Shown here: piece after piece, positions 1 through 5,827 of the stretch
How the letters are laid out: each line of letters begins with the position of its first letter
Position numbering within the stretch: the first letter of the stretch is position 1
From: a bacterium
GTDB lineage: Bacteria > Latescibacterota > UBA2968 > GCA-2709665
DNA: 7,382 bases
Direction of reading: 5' to 3'
Assembly: GCA_027619145.1 (NCBI GenBank)
Contig: JAQCGA010000193.1
Location: 1-7,382, forward strand
The notes under the pieces: model-generated
The model's database searches: none
What the model was told of the DNA's origin: nothing
Seen by the model: only the letters and a program-made list of their open reading frames with translations
Made by a program: the position numbers and the translations under genes

Positions 1-713
1 TCTTCCGGGCGCAACGCCGGCACCTCCGGGGGATCCGCCACGTTCATCGCATACGCCAGTCGGTCTCGCAACAAATCCTCTGTATGCTCCAGCCGCCGGT
101 ACTGTGCCACCAGCTCCAGCTTGCGGTTGGCCACCTCCAGCGTATCAAACGCCGTGGCCTGTTCCGCTTCATAAAAATTCCTCACACGCTTCAAGTGGTC
201 TTCCGCCCGCCCAATCGCCTGCGCAAGAGTTTCTTGTTGAAGCCGGGTGAGCTGCACCTGATAGTAGACCCGGCCCACACCCAACAACACCTGCTCCCGC
301 AAGGCCGCCCGCTGCTCTCCCTGTGCTTTCACCTGTTCCCTTGCCACGCCCACCAGTTCCCGGGTCCGAAACCCCGTGAACACCGGCTGCTCCACCGTCA
401 ACGCCGCCTCATACCGGTTGTGCGTCCCTGCTTGAAGCTGTGCCGGTGCACCTCCCGCCGGCACAAACGGCAACGTAATCTCCGGTACCTCGGACACGTA
501 CCCATAAGACGCCATAGCCCCGAACCTGGGCAGAGAACCCGCCTTCTGTACCTCCAGTTCCTCCTCCAGCCTCTGCAATACCACCGCCTGCTGCTCCAGA
601 GTCAAATGGTTCTTCAGCGCCATCTTCCACGCCTCTTCCAGCGTCACCCCTTCAGCACAGGCAATAGACAGCAGTACCAGACCCGCCATAAATATTCCCG
701 AACGCACTCTCAT
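1..713 (-). CDS. TolC-family outer-membrane efflux protein, C-terminus cut by window edge
   Basis: The 237 visible residues look like an outer-membrane factor, the trimeric channel of type I secretion and RND/ABC/MFS efflux pumps. A signal peptide is visible (hydrophobic stretch about residues 7-19, then a Cys at 19 in SIACAEG that could be a lipobox-like or signal peptidase I site). It is followed by VTLEEAWKMALKNHLTL (23-39), the usual opening of the OEP domain. Long Gln/Glu/Arg-rich amphipathic helices follow (about 40-60, 115-180, 190-220), and between them lies a beta segment ending in VEQPVFTGFRTREL (107-120), where TolC relatives carry a similar Q-P-(L/I/V)-(F/Y)-x-G-x-R pattern. The start overlaps the tetR stop (ATGA), so the two are probably cotranscribed and translationally coupled. 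ATG at 713 has GGGAG 7 bases upstream; GTG at 707 has a stronger AGGAGG 7 bases upstream and is an equally good start. The frame stays open to base 3. Adaptor and pump genes would be expected further left. Confidence 0.9.
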   Translation of the reverse strand, partial: MRVRSGIFMAGLVLLSIACAEGVTLEEAWKMALKNHLTLEQQAVVLQRLEEELEVQKAGSLPRFGAMASYGYVSEVPEITLPFVPAGGAPAQLQAGTHNRYEAALTVEQPVFTGFRTRELVGVAREQVKAQGEQRAALREQVLLGVGRVYYQVQLTRLQQETLAQAIGRAEDHLKRVRNFYEAEQATAFDTLEVANRKLELVAQYRRLEHTEDLLRDRLAYAMNVADPPEVPALRPE

Positions 714-1345
714 ACCTCCTCTCCCACCTGCGGCCTTACCCCATTCCAGAACAACTGCACAATCTCCTCCTTACGTTGTTCCAGAAATTCTGGAGAAAAC
801 AGATCCAGACCGGGAATCACCTTTTCCAGAATTGGCCGGGCAATAAACGGATACACGCATGCTCCAAAAAGACTCAGCGTGAACTGCACCGGGTCCACCG
901 GCCGAATCTGCCCCTTCGCCACAGCTTCCTGTACAATCTGGATCATAAACGGTGGCTTATCCTCTCCTTCCCGAAACAAATGCGACTTCAACAACCGGCC
1001 CATCGTTTCTCCTCCACCCCGGATCTCCCACAGAATAAACGGCACCAGATCCGGGTTTTCAGCCAGCCGATCCAGATAGTTATTCACAAAGTGCCGCATC
1101 AGAACCTGCACGTCCTGCGTCTCCGGAATCGCATCCAGAAATCCCGCCAGAAACCGCTCGAACACACATTCGAATACCGCCTCGTAGAGCTTCTGTTTAG
1201 ACCGAAAGTAATAATGCAACAGCGCCTGATTGATCCCGGCCTGCTTTGCAATCTCCTTCATCCGCGCCCCGTCCCGCCCCTGTTTCAAAAACACCTCTGT
1301 GGCGGCGGTCAAAATGCGTTGCTGGGTATCGGGTTCGAGTTCCAA
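710..1345 (-). CDS. TetR/AcrR-family transcriptional regulator
   Basis: This is a 211-residue one-component repressor-type protein, normal length for TetR. The N-terminal DNA-binding domain is clear: QQRILTAATEVFLKQG (8-23) and then the helix-turn-helix MKEIAKQAGINQALLHYYFRSKQKLYEAV (29-57, with the conserved LHYYF-x-SK). The C-terminal half (about 75-205) is all-helical ligand-binding sequence. It includes PFILWEIRGGGE (102-113) and PVQFTLSLFGACVYPFIARP (152-171), as in AcrR/CecR-like regulators; the ligand cannot be read from sequence. It starts with TTG, chosen because AGGAGG lies 5 bases upstream and the protein begins at the usual distance before the first TetR helix. It is first in an operon with the overlapping tolC-like gene, so it probably controls the efflux genes and itself through the palindrome at 1381-1400. 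Confidence 0.95.
   Translation of the reverse strand: MELEPDTQQRILTAATEVFLKQGRDGARMKEIAKQAGINQALLHYYFRSKQKLYEAVFECVFERFLAGFLDAIPETQDVQVLMRHFVNNYLDRLAENPDLVPFILWEIRGGGETMGRLLKSHLFREGEDKPPFMIQIVQEAVAKGQIRPVDPVQFTLSLFGACVYPFIARPILEKVIPGLDLFSPEFLEQRKEEIVQLFWNGVRPQVGEEV
715..720 (-). promoter_or_regulatory. Strong Shine-Dalgarno before the tolC-like gene
   Basis: AGGAGG on the minus strand lies inside the last codons of the tetR gene. It is only 1 base from the ATG at 713, too close for normal use, but 7 bases from the in-frame GTG at 707. This favours GTG 707 as the main start, giving a protein two residues shorter with an intact signal peptide. Confidence 0.6.
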
Positions 1346-1350
1346 ATAGG

Positions 1351-1356
1351 CCTCCT
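1351..1356 (-). promoter_or_regulatory. Shine-Dalgarno that fixes the TTG start of tetR
   Basis: A perfect AGGAGG on the minus strand lies 5 bases before TTG at 1345. No ATG or GTG lies closer in this frame, so this site decides the start. Confidence 0.8.
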
Positions 1357-1380
1357 CGGGGTATATATTTTGATTTTTAA

Positions 1381-1400
1381 ATTTAATTATTTAGTTAAAT
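1381..1400. promoter_or_regulatory. Imperfect 20-bp palindrome, candidate TetR operator
   Basis: ATTTAATTATTTAGTTAAAT reads as its own reverse complement at 16 of 20 positions, with perfect 6-bp outer arms. It overlaps the end of the minus-strand -10 box and covers the predicted transcription start of tetR. A repressor bound here would block the promoter. TetR proteins commonly autoregulate from such sites. The assignment to this TetR is inference from position. Confidence 0.6.
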
Positions 1401-1427
1401 TATACAATCAAATATCAATCCCGTCAA
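1399..1427 (-). promoter_or_regulatory. Sigma-70 type promoter of the tetR-tolC operon
   Basis: On the minus strand, TTGACG (1427-1422) and TATAAT (1404-1399) are separated by exactly 17 bases. That is 5/6 and 6/6 matches to the housekeeping consensus. The start of transcription should fall near 1392, giving a leader of about 45 bases before the TTG codon. The surrounding DNA (1361-1420) is very AT-rich compared with the rest of the window. Confidence 0.75.
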
Positions 1428-1430
1428 GTG

Positions 1431-1446
1431 GGTTTTTAGAAAAACC
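1431..1446. repeat. 16-bp perfect palindrome upstream of the tetR -35 box
   Basis: GGTTTTTAGAAAAACC has 7-bp perfect arms around AG. It sits 3 bases upstream (in the minus-strand sense) of the tetR -35 hexamer. It could be a regulator site or only a small hairpin. No T-run follows that would make it a terminator for any gene here. Confidence 0.35.
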
Positions 1447-1464
1447 TCTACGGGAGCAGGACAA

Positions 1465-1525
1465 AAGGCTGGACCACGAAAGGGCACGAACCCTGCGCCG
1501 CACCGCCGCTCCGCCACGAAATGCA
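1465..1525 (+). repeat. Interspersed repeat, copy A (CACGAA-type)
   Basis: This 61-base segment matches 4785-4842. The first 36 bases agree at 32 positions, and the last 15 bases (CCGCCACGAAATGCA) are identical, with a 3-base length difference in the GC-rich middle. It contains four CACGAA units, the fourth running to 1529, arranged as two pairs (1475 and 1485, then 1515 and 1524). Both copies are intergenic and in the same orientation. Similar CCACGAAGG-CACGAA repeats are common between genes in several environmental bacterial phyla. Their function is not known to me. Confidence 0.8.
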
Positions 1526-1641
1526 CGAAACACACACAGTACCGCTCCACTGCAAAAGACATGAAACACACACGACACAGCTCTGTAAGGGAAGGAGAAA
1601 TCCGGCAGGGGCAATCCGTCGGGGATCGGGTGTGAAAAACA

Positions 1642-1670
1642 TTGACTCTCGAAAATGGAAGAAATATGCT
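1642..1670 (+). promoter_or_regulatory. Candidate promoter for the first heparinase-like gene
   Basis: TTGACT (1642-1647) and TATGCT (1665-1670) are 17 bases apart, 5/6 and 4/6 matches to the sigma-70 consensus. Transcription would begin near 1677 and leave a leader of roughly 195 bases that includes both hairpins at 1791-1839. It is the best plus-strand match I found upstream of the gene. Confidence 0.5.
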
Positions 1671-1790
1671 TATGCGGCAAAGAACGCGGGGATGGGTCTT
1701 CAGTTCCGGGGTGGTAACTCAACGTCCTTCTCTCCATGCATCAACAAGAAAGTGACAGGCAAGAACCCAAAAGACACCCGGGCTGATAGG

Positions 1791-1803
1791 CCGCCTGTGG
1801 CGG
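1791..1803. repeat. Small hairpin (5-bp stem, TGT loop)
   Basis: CCGCC, TGT, GGCGG forms a perfect 5-bp GC stem. It lies 14 bases before the longer hairpin at 1818-1839, so the pair may be one composite palindromic element. Confidence 0.4.
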
Positions 1804-1817
1804 ACTTTGTAATCGTA

Positions 1818-1839
1818 GCACGGGGGTTCACCCCCGTGC
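1818..1839. repeat. Strong 9-bp hairpin in the leader of the heparinase-like gene
   Basis: GCACGGGGG, loop TTCA, CCCCCGTGC is a perfect 9-bp, very GC-rich stem ending 18 bases before the Shine-Dalgarno of the gene at 1872. No T-tract follows, so it is not a standard intrinsic terminator. It could be a REP/MITE-like palindrome, an mRNA-stabilising or translation-modulating leader structure, or a protein-binding site. Confidence 0.7.
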
Positions 1840-1857
1840 GGTAGGTGGAATTGAGTT

Positions 1858-1863
1858 GAGGAG
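1858..1863 (+). promoter_or_regulatory. Shine-Dalgarno of the first heparinase-like gene
   Basis: GAGGAG lies 8 bases before ATG 1872 and supports this start. Confidence 0.75.
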
Positions 1864-1871
1864 AAAATTCT

Positions 1872-4784
1872 ATGTCCAAATTCGGTGTATTCAACGCAGA
1901 AACCCCGGAAGAACTGGCAACCTATTATGGTGGATTCTATCCCACGGAGGCCTGGATCGACGCCCTCACCTGTCTGCCACCAGGCTCCACGCCCGATCCA
2001 CTCTCGGCTCATTCTGATACAGACGTCAACGCCCTCAGGAAATATATCGAACCTTATCTCAACGTCACCCCGGAAGACCTGGTAGACCTGGTCCCAAAAC
2101 GCAACCGAATTGCAGGCAACGCCCGCGTCATGCCCGCCGCACGCATTGCCATGTGCCCGGACGGCCACGGAGAAAAACTCACCTGGCGTCCAGACCACCC
2201 GGACCGCATCTCCTGCCCGCACGGCCACACCGTCGATCCCTTCGAACGTTACCCCCAGACCGGCGCCTTTGAAATCACAGGGCCCCTGGGAGACCTCCAG
2301 ATTTACCCATACCACGACACCTCCGACGGTACCCGCATCTACCTCCAGAGCGAATATATGGACGCCCTCCGCGTGTACTGGCTCACCGACGCCTGCAAAA
2401 CCCTGGGTGAACTCTATTCCTGCACCGGCGAGATTCCGTACGCCGAACGCGCAGCCGCCATCCTCACCAGCTTTGCGCGGTCCGTGCCGCACTGGCCCAA
2501 AATCCACCGGGGCCGTCCCGGCGTAAGCGGAGCAGACCGCTTTTGTTCCGTCACCGAATACCCCGTGTACGCCGGTATCTGGTACGACAAATACCACACC
2601 GGCATCCGCCACACCGGCATGCTGGGTGCAGCCTACGGGCAAATCCTGCACGCCCCCGTCTGGCAACCCCTCGACGCATTCGCGAACAACGATGCCCGAA
2701 ACACCATTGAACAGCACCTCTTTCTTTACTCCATCAAAGACGCCCTGCGTTATGACGTCCACTATCCCCATCCAGACGCCGCCCTGAGCAACTACATCCC
2801 CTACCAATGCGAGGGCCTCATCCAGATCGGAAAAGCAATCCGCACACCTGAACTCATTCACTACGCATACTGGAAACTCCGCCAGATGCTGGATAAAACC
2901 CTCCTGGCAGACGCCATCTTTCCTGAAAGCATGTCCTATTCCCGCCAGCACATCTACGGCATCCGCCGCGCCGCCGAATACGCTACGGGCTATTCTGACC
3001 CGCCCGGCTTTACCTCTACCATAGACCACACCCGCTTCGAAACCCTCGATGCCGCCACGGCCTTACCCGAACTCGACAGAGCAATACGCACCCTGGATAC
3101 CATGGGCTATCCCGACGGCACATACATCATGGCCCACGACACCTACAGCAAACTCCACGGTGGCGGCCACCCCGAACCCCGGGACGGACAGCCCGTCCTT
3201 TACCCCGCCTTCGGCCACGCCGTTCTCGGTCGCGGTCAGAACCCGAACGCCCTGCAGGCCCACCTGCACTACTCCGGCAACTGGGGTCACGATCACGACG
3301 ACATGCTCAACTTCGTCCTGTGGGCCTATTGCGACGAACTCATCTCAGACATCGGGTATACCTGGACCTACCGCATGTTCGCCACCCTGTCCCAGGGCCA
3401 CAACCTCGTTGTGGTAGACCGCCACACCCAGCAGCGCACCCTGCGGCCCGGCACCCTCCTTGGCTGGCATCCCACCCCAAATCGTACCCAGGTCGTTGAA
3501 GTCTCCGCGCCCGAAGTCTACCCCCAGTGCGACACCTATTGTCGCGCACTGATCCTGATCCCCATCGACCCCAAGAACAACCTCGTCCTGGACATCTTTC
3601 ACGTCTCCGGCGGCCAGGTTCACGAATGGATGGCCCAGGGCAGTTGCTCCCTCCCACAAACCCTGGACACCTCCGTGCCCACCCAGCACCACGCCGACAG
3701 CTACGCCGACAATGGCGAACCCTTTACCCCACCGGACCACCACGAATGGGAAAAAAACTGTCTTGCCAGCGGCCACATCGCCCGTGAAGTGGACACCCCC
3801 TGGTATGGCGTCTTCCGAAACGTTCGCCACGCATCCATCCAGGCCCCTTTCACCGCCACCTTCCACGCCACAGATCCTGCACAGCCCAACGTGCGCCTGC
3901 ACCTGCTTGAACCGGGCGAAGCAGACCTCTACACCTGCACCGTACCCACCATCCGCCAGTGCTGGCAACCCGCCCTGGACAAAGAAGATCACAGCCTCGT
4001 AGAACAATCCCGCATGCCCAAACTCATCCTGCGCCGCAAAGGCCACAACCTGTCCAGCCGCTTCGTTGCCCTCTGGGAACCCCTGCACACCACCCCAATC
4101 GTCACAGACATCGCCGATAGATCCGCAGATCTTCCAAACCTCGTTGCCCGCACCCTCCAGACCCACACAGAAACCGGTGACACCACCGCCCACGTCTTCT
4201 ATTCTTCCGATCCATCCCAACACCACACCCTGGACCCACAAACCGAATTCCAGGGCCGGTACGCCGTCCAGATCACCCGCAATGGACAGACAAACCTGGA
4301 CCTCTACGACTGCACCCGCTTCCGGCACAACAACCTGGACCTTTCCATAACCCTTCGCTCAGCGCTCCCCCTCAACAAACTCCACCTCCGGCCAGACAAC
4401 CGCATCGCTCTGGTCCTGGATGGAACCTGGCCCGATATCGACCCGGATCGCCCACGCACCTTCTCCGAACCTGAACCCGTCCTGCTCACCCAGAACGGTG
4501 CCCACGGCCGCGCCATTCCCGTAACCGCCATCGAAACCCACAACAACCAGACCCACCTGGTCTGCGCCCACGCCCCCGGCTTCACGTACAACCGCAGCAC
4601 CGGCTGTCTTGTGGACACCGTCTCCCCGTTCCAGACCACCCTGGGAGAAGCTACAGTCAACCTCTTTAGTCGGGTACACCTGCGGATGGATTCTTCAGGA
4701 AAGGCACAAATTCGTACGACCGATGTAGTGCGAATCAACAACGTCAACATCGTGCCGGTGGAGGAATGGGTTGAGGTGGGGTAG
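1872..4784 (+). CDS. Heparinase II/III-like polysaccharide lyase family protein, 970 aa
   Basis: The protein resembles the alpha/alpha-toroid plus beta-sandwich lyases that beta-eliminate uronic-acid polysaccharides (heparinase II, alginate lyase and relatives). No signal peptide is visible, so a cytoplasmic location and oligosaccharide substrates are likely. A helical N-terminal half (about 150-410) carries SNYIPYQCEGLIQIG (306-320) and PESMSYSRQHIYG (351-363, Tyr356 a possible catalytic Tyr). The beta-sandwich begins near 440 with GHDHDD (472-477), D493 in ISDIGY and GHN (509-511). These resemble the catalytic His, zinc-binding His, Asp and His of heparinase II as I recall them. RRKGHNLSSRFVALWEP (721-737) is typical later sandwich sequence. 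At 970 residues it is longer than most relatives; about 840-970 may be an extra domain. A Cys/His cluster (C95, H99, C115, H117, H119) could bind metal. Substrate unknown; other PL families with this fold are possible. Confidence 0.85.
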   Translation: MSKFGVFNAETPEELATYYGGFYPTEAWIDALTCLPPGSTPDPLSAHSDTDVNALRKYIEPYLNVTPEDLVDLVPKRNRIAGNARVMPAARIAMCPDGHGEKLTWRPDHPDRISCPHGHTVDPFERYPQTGAFEITGPLGDLQIYPYHDTSDGTRIYLQSEYMDALRVYWLTDACKTLGELYSCTGEIPYAERAAAILTSFARSVPHWPKIHRGRPGVSGADRFCSVTEYPVYAGIWYDKYHTGIRHTGMLGAAYGQILHAPVWQPLDAFANNDARNTIEQHLFLYSIKDALRYDVHYPHPDAALSNYIPYQCEGLIQIGKAIRTPELIHYAYWKLRQMLDKTLLADAIFPESMSYSRQHIYGIRRAAEYATGYSDPPGFTSTIDHTRFETLDAATALPELDRAIRTLDTMGYPDGTYIMAHDTYSKLHGGGHPEPRDGQPVLYPAFGHAVLGRGQNPNALQAHLHYSGNWGHDHDDMLNFVLWAYCDELISDIGYTWTYRMFATLSQGHNLVVVDRHTQQRTLRPGTLLGWHPTPNRTQVVEVSAPEVYPQCDTYCRALILIPIDPKNNLVLDIFHVSGGQVHEWMAQGSCSLPQTLDTSVPTQHHADSYADNGEPFTPPDHHEWEKNCLASGHIAREVDTPWYGVFRNVRHASIQAPFTATFHATDPAQPNVRLHLLEPGEADLYTCTVPTIRQCWQPALDKEDHSLVEQSRMPKLILRRKGHNLSSRFVALWEPLHTTPIVTDIADRSADLPNLVARTLQTHTETGDTTAHVFYSSDPSQHHTLDPQTEFQGRYAVQITRNGQTNLDLYDCTRFRHNNLDLSITLRSALPLNKLHLRPDNRIALVLDGTWPDIDPDRPRTFSEPEPVLLTQNGAHGRAIPVTAIETHNNQTHLVCAHAPGFTYNRSTGCLVDTVSPFQTTLGEATVNLFSRVHLRMDSSGKAQIRTTDVVRINNVNIVPVEEWVEVG

Positions 4785-4842
4785 AAGGCTGGATCACGAA
4801 GGGGCACGAACCCTGCACGGCACCGCACCGCCACGAAATGCA
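4785..4842 (+). repeat. Interspersed repeat, copy B (CACGAA-type)
   Basis: This is the second copy of the element at 1465-1525, in the same orientation, beginning on the first base after the TAG stop of the heparinase-like gene. It has three CACGAA units (at 4795, 4805 and 4832); the fourth, present in copy A, is replaced by CAAAAA. The two copies bracket the 970-residue gene and its leader. Confidence 0.8.
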
Positions 4843-4890
4843 AAAAAATGCGTACCGGACGATCCTTTTCCAAATGCACAAACTACGTAC

Positions 4891-4907
4891 ACAGGCTCGC
4901 CTGTTTT
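4891..4907 (+). terminator. Weak possible intrinsic terminator after the first heparinase-like gene
   Basis: ACAGG, loop CTCG, CCTGT forms a 5-bp stem followed by TTTT and then GTCTTGATTT. The stem is short and the T-run imperfect, so termination may be partial or absent. If it works, the dioxygenase gene needs its own promoter, and I found no convincing one at 4908-4982. Confidence 0.3.
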
Positions 4908-4982
4908 GTCTTGATTTACGGGCTTTGCGTACCGAAATTGACCACTGAATCCATTGCTAATTCTGTACTCAATCCCGAACAC

Positions 4983-4987
4983 GAGGA
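4983..4987 (+). promoter_or_regulatory. Shine-Dalgarno that fixes the dioxygenase start
   Basis: GAGGA lies 7 bases before ATG 4995. The upstream in-frame ATG at 4848 has only an A-run before it, so translation most likely starts at 4995. Confidence 0.7.
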
Positions 4988-4994
4988 ACCGTCT

Positions 4995-5825
4995 ATGCAA
5001 CTTTCCGAACAACAACTCGCCTTTTTTGACACATTCGGCTACGTAGGTTTTCCCGGCCTGATGGCGGATGCCATAGAGGACGTCACGAATGCCTTTGAAG
5101 AAGTCTGGACCGAGCGCGGCGGTGGGCACAATGGTCAGGCGCACGACGGAAAGCAGCGTTCCTGTATTGTCCCCTTCATTGACCAGCACGAACGGCTCTC
5201 TGCCCTGCTGGACGATCCACGCATTCACGGCCTGCTCACCAGCCTGCTTGGGCCGGACTTCAACTACATGGGATCCGACGGCAACTATTATGCGGGAGAC
5301 ACCGTCTGGCACAGCGACGGCTGGGGCAAAGCCGTGCGCTTTGTGAAAGTTGCTTTCTACCTGGACCCCCTTACCCGGGACACCGGCTGTTTGCGGGTCA
5401 TCCCCGGCAGCCACCATTTGGAAGATCGTTTTGCGTTGGCCCTACAGGGACAAATCCGAAAATCCAACGAAGACTGGGGCACCGAAGGCAAAGACCTGCC
5501 AGCCCTGGCCCTGGAAACACAACCCGGCGACATTTTTGTATTCAACCACAACCTCAAACACGCTGCATTTGGTGGAAGTGCCTGGCGGCGCATGTTCACC
5601 ATCAACTGCTCACAGCGCTTCCCGGAAGATCGCGTGGACGACCTCAAAAAATACATTTCCGCACACGCCCGCTTCTGGACAGACCGCATCTATGGCGAAA
5701 CCATGATCGCCACCGCCGGTCCACAGCGCCGTATTCACCTCGAACAGGGCCTGGCCAACGACGGACACCTGGCCGCACTGGCCGCAAAAGCCCGCGCTGA
5801 AATGCCCGAACCTTCCCGTGGCTAA
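4995..5825 (+). CDS. Phytanoyl-CoA dioxygenase (PhyH) family Fe(II)/2-oxoglutarate oxygenase
   Basis: The 276-residue protein has the usual PhyH length and layout. It opens with LSEQQLAFFDTFGYVGFPGLM (3-23), the family's N-terminal helix and strand. The iron ligands of the double-stranded beta-helix are visible: H106 and D108 in VWHSDGW, and the distal H189 in FNHNLKHAAFGGSAWRR, with R198 or R199 placed to hold 2-oxoglutarate. GCLRVIPGSHH (131-141) is the conserved core strand. Such enzymes couple decarboxylation of 2-oxoglutarate to hydroxylation of a small substrate; the substrate is not predictable here. There is no signal peptide, so it is cytoplasmic. It lies 210 bases after one heparinase-like gene and 2 bases before another, and is probably cotranscribed at least with the latter. 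A catabolic or sugar-modifying role is inferred from the neighbours only. Confidence 0.92.
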   Translation: MQLSEQQLAFFDTFGYVGFPGLMADAIEDVTNAFEEVWTERGGGHNGQAHDGKQRSCIVPFIDQHERLSALLDDPRIHGLLTSLLGPDFNYMGSDGNYYAGDTVWHSDGWGKAVRFVKVAFYLDPLTRDTGCLRVIPGSHHLEDRFALALQGQIRKSNEDWGTEGKDLPALALETQPGDIFVFNHNLKHAAFGGSAWRRMFTINCSQRFPEDRVDDLKKYISAHARFWTDRIYGETMIATAGPQRRIHLEQGLANDGHLAALAAKARAEMPEPSRG

Positions 5826-5827
5826 CC

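Larger units (their letters stand above)
1346..1871. other. Divergent intergenic region of 526 bases
   Basis: This is the non-coding region between divergently transcribed tetR and the first heparinase-like gene. It holds, in order, the tetR control region, a 16-bp palindrome, repeat copy A with a CACA-rich tail (GAAACACACAC at 1527-1537 and again at 1563-1573), a candidate plus-strand promoter, two hairpins and the heparinase ribosome binding site. Small open frames here lack a ribosome binding site and recognisable protein sequence. The plus strand is G-rich at about 1580-1700, opposite to the C-rich flanking genes, which also argues against coding. Confidence 0.7.

Noticed and set aside
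84..1564. Long plus-strand frames (84-1079 and 776-1564) opposite tetR-tolC
   Set aside because: They lie antisense to two recognisable proteins, have no family-like sequence, are rich in Arg/His/Ser/Pro as expected from an antisense frame, and lack ribosome binding sites.
1465..1573. CRISPR-like or tandem array from repeated CACGAA and CACACA units
   Set aside because: Units are 6-11 bases with irregular spacing and no repeat-spacer structure; better described as an interspersed repeat.
1818..1839. Rho-independent terminator at the 9-bp hairpin
   Set aside because: No T-run follows on either strand, and no gene ends nearby that would need it.
1521..1844. Small plus-strand open frame of 107 codons in the intergenic region
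   Set aside because: It starts inside the repeat, spans the promoter and hairpins, has no ribosome binding site, and no recognisable sequence.
1719..3029. 436-codon minus-strand open frame
   Set aside because: It is antisense to the lyase gene. Its Gly/Val/Asp-rich composition is what the reverse complement of C-ending codons gives, and no domain is recognisable.
3345..4328. 327-codon minus-strand open frame
   Set aside because: Shadow of the lyase gene for the same compositional reason; no start signal or family motif.
4938..4966. TTGACC followed by TTCTGT as a promoter for the dioxygenase
   Set aside because: The -35 is good, but no hexamer at 15-19 bases resembles a -10 box, so it was not listed.
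4848..4994. N-terminal extension of the dioxygenase from ATG 4848
   Set aside because: It adds 49 residues unlike the family, lacks a Shine-Dalgarno, and begins at the edge of the repeat, while ATG 4995 has GAGGA at proper spacing.
4794..5417. 207-codon minus-strand open frame over repeat B and the dioxygenase start
   Set aside because: It is antisense to the conserved PhyH N-terminus and shows no recognisable protein features.
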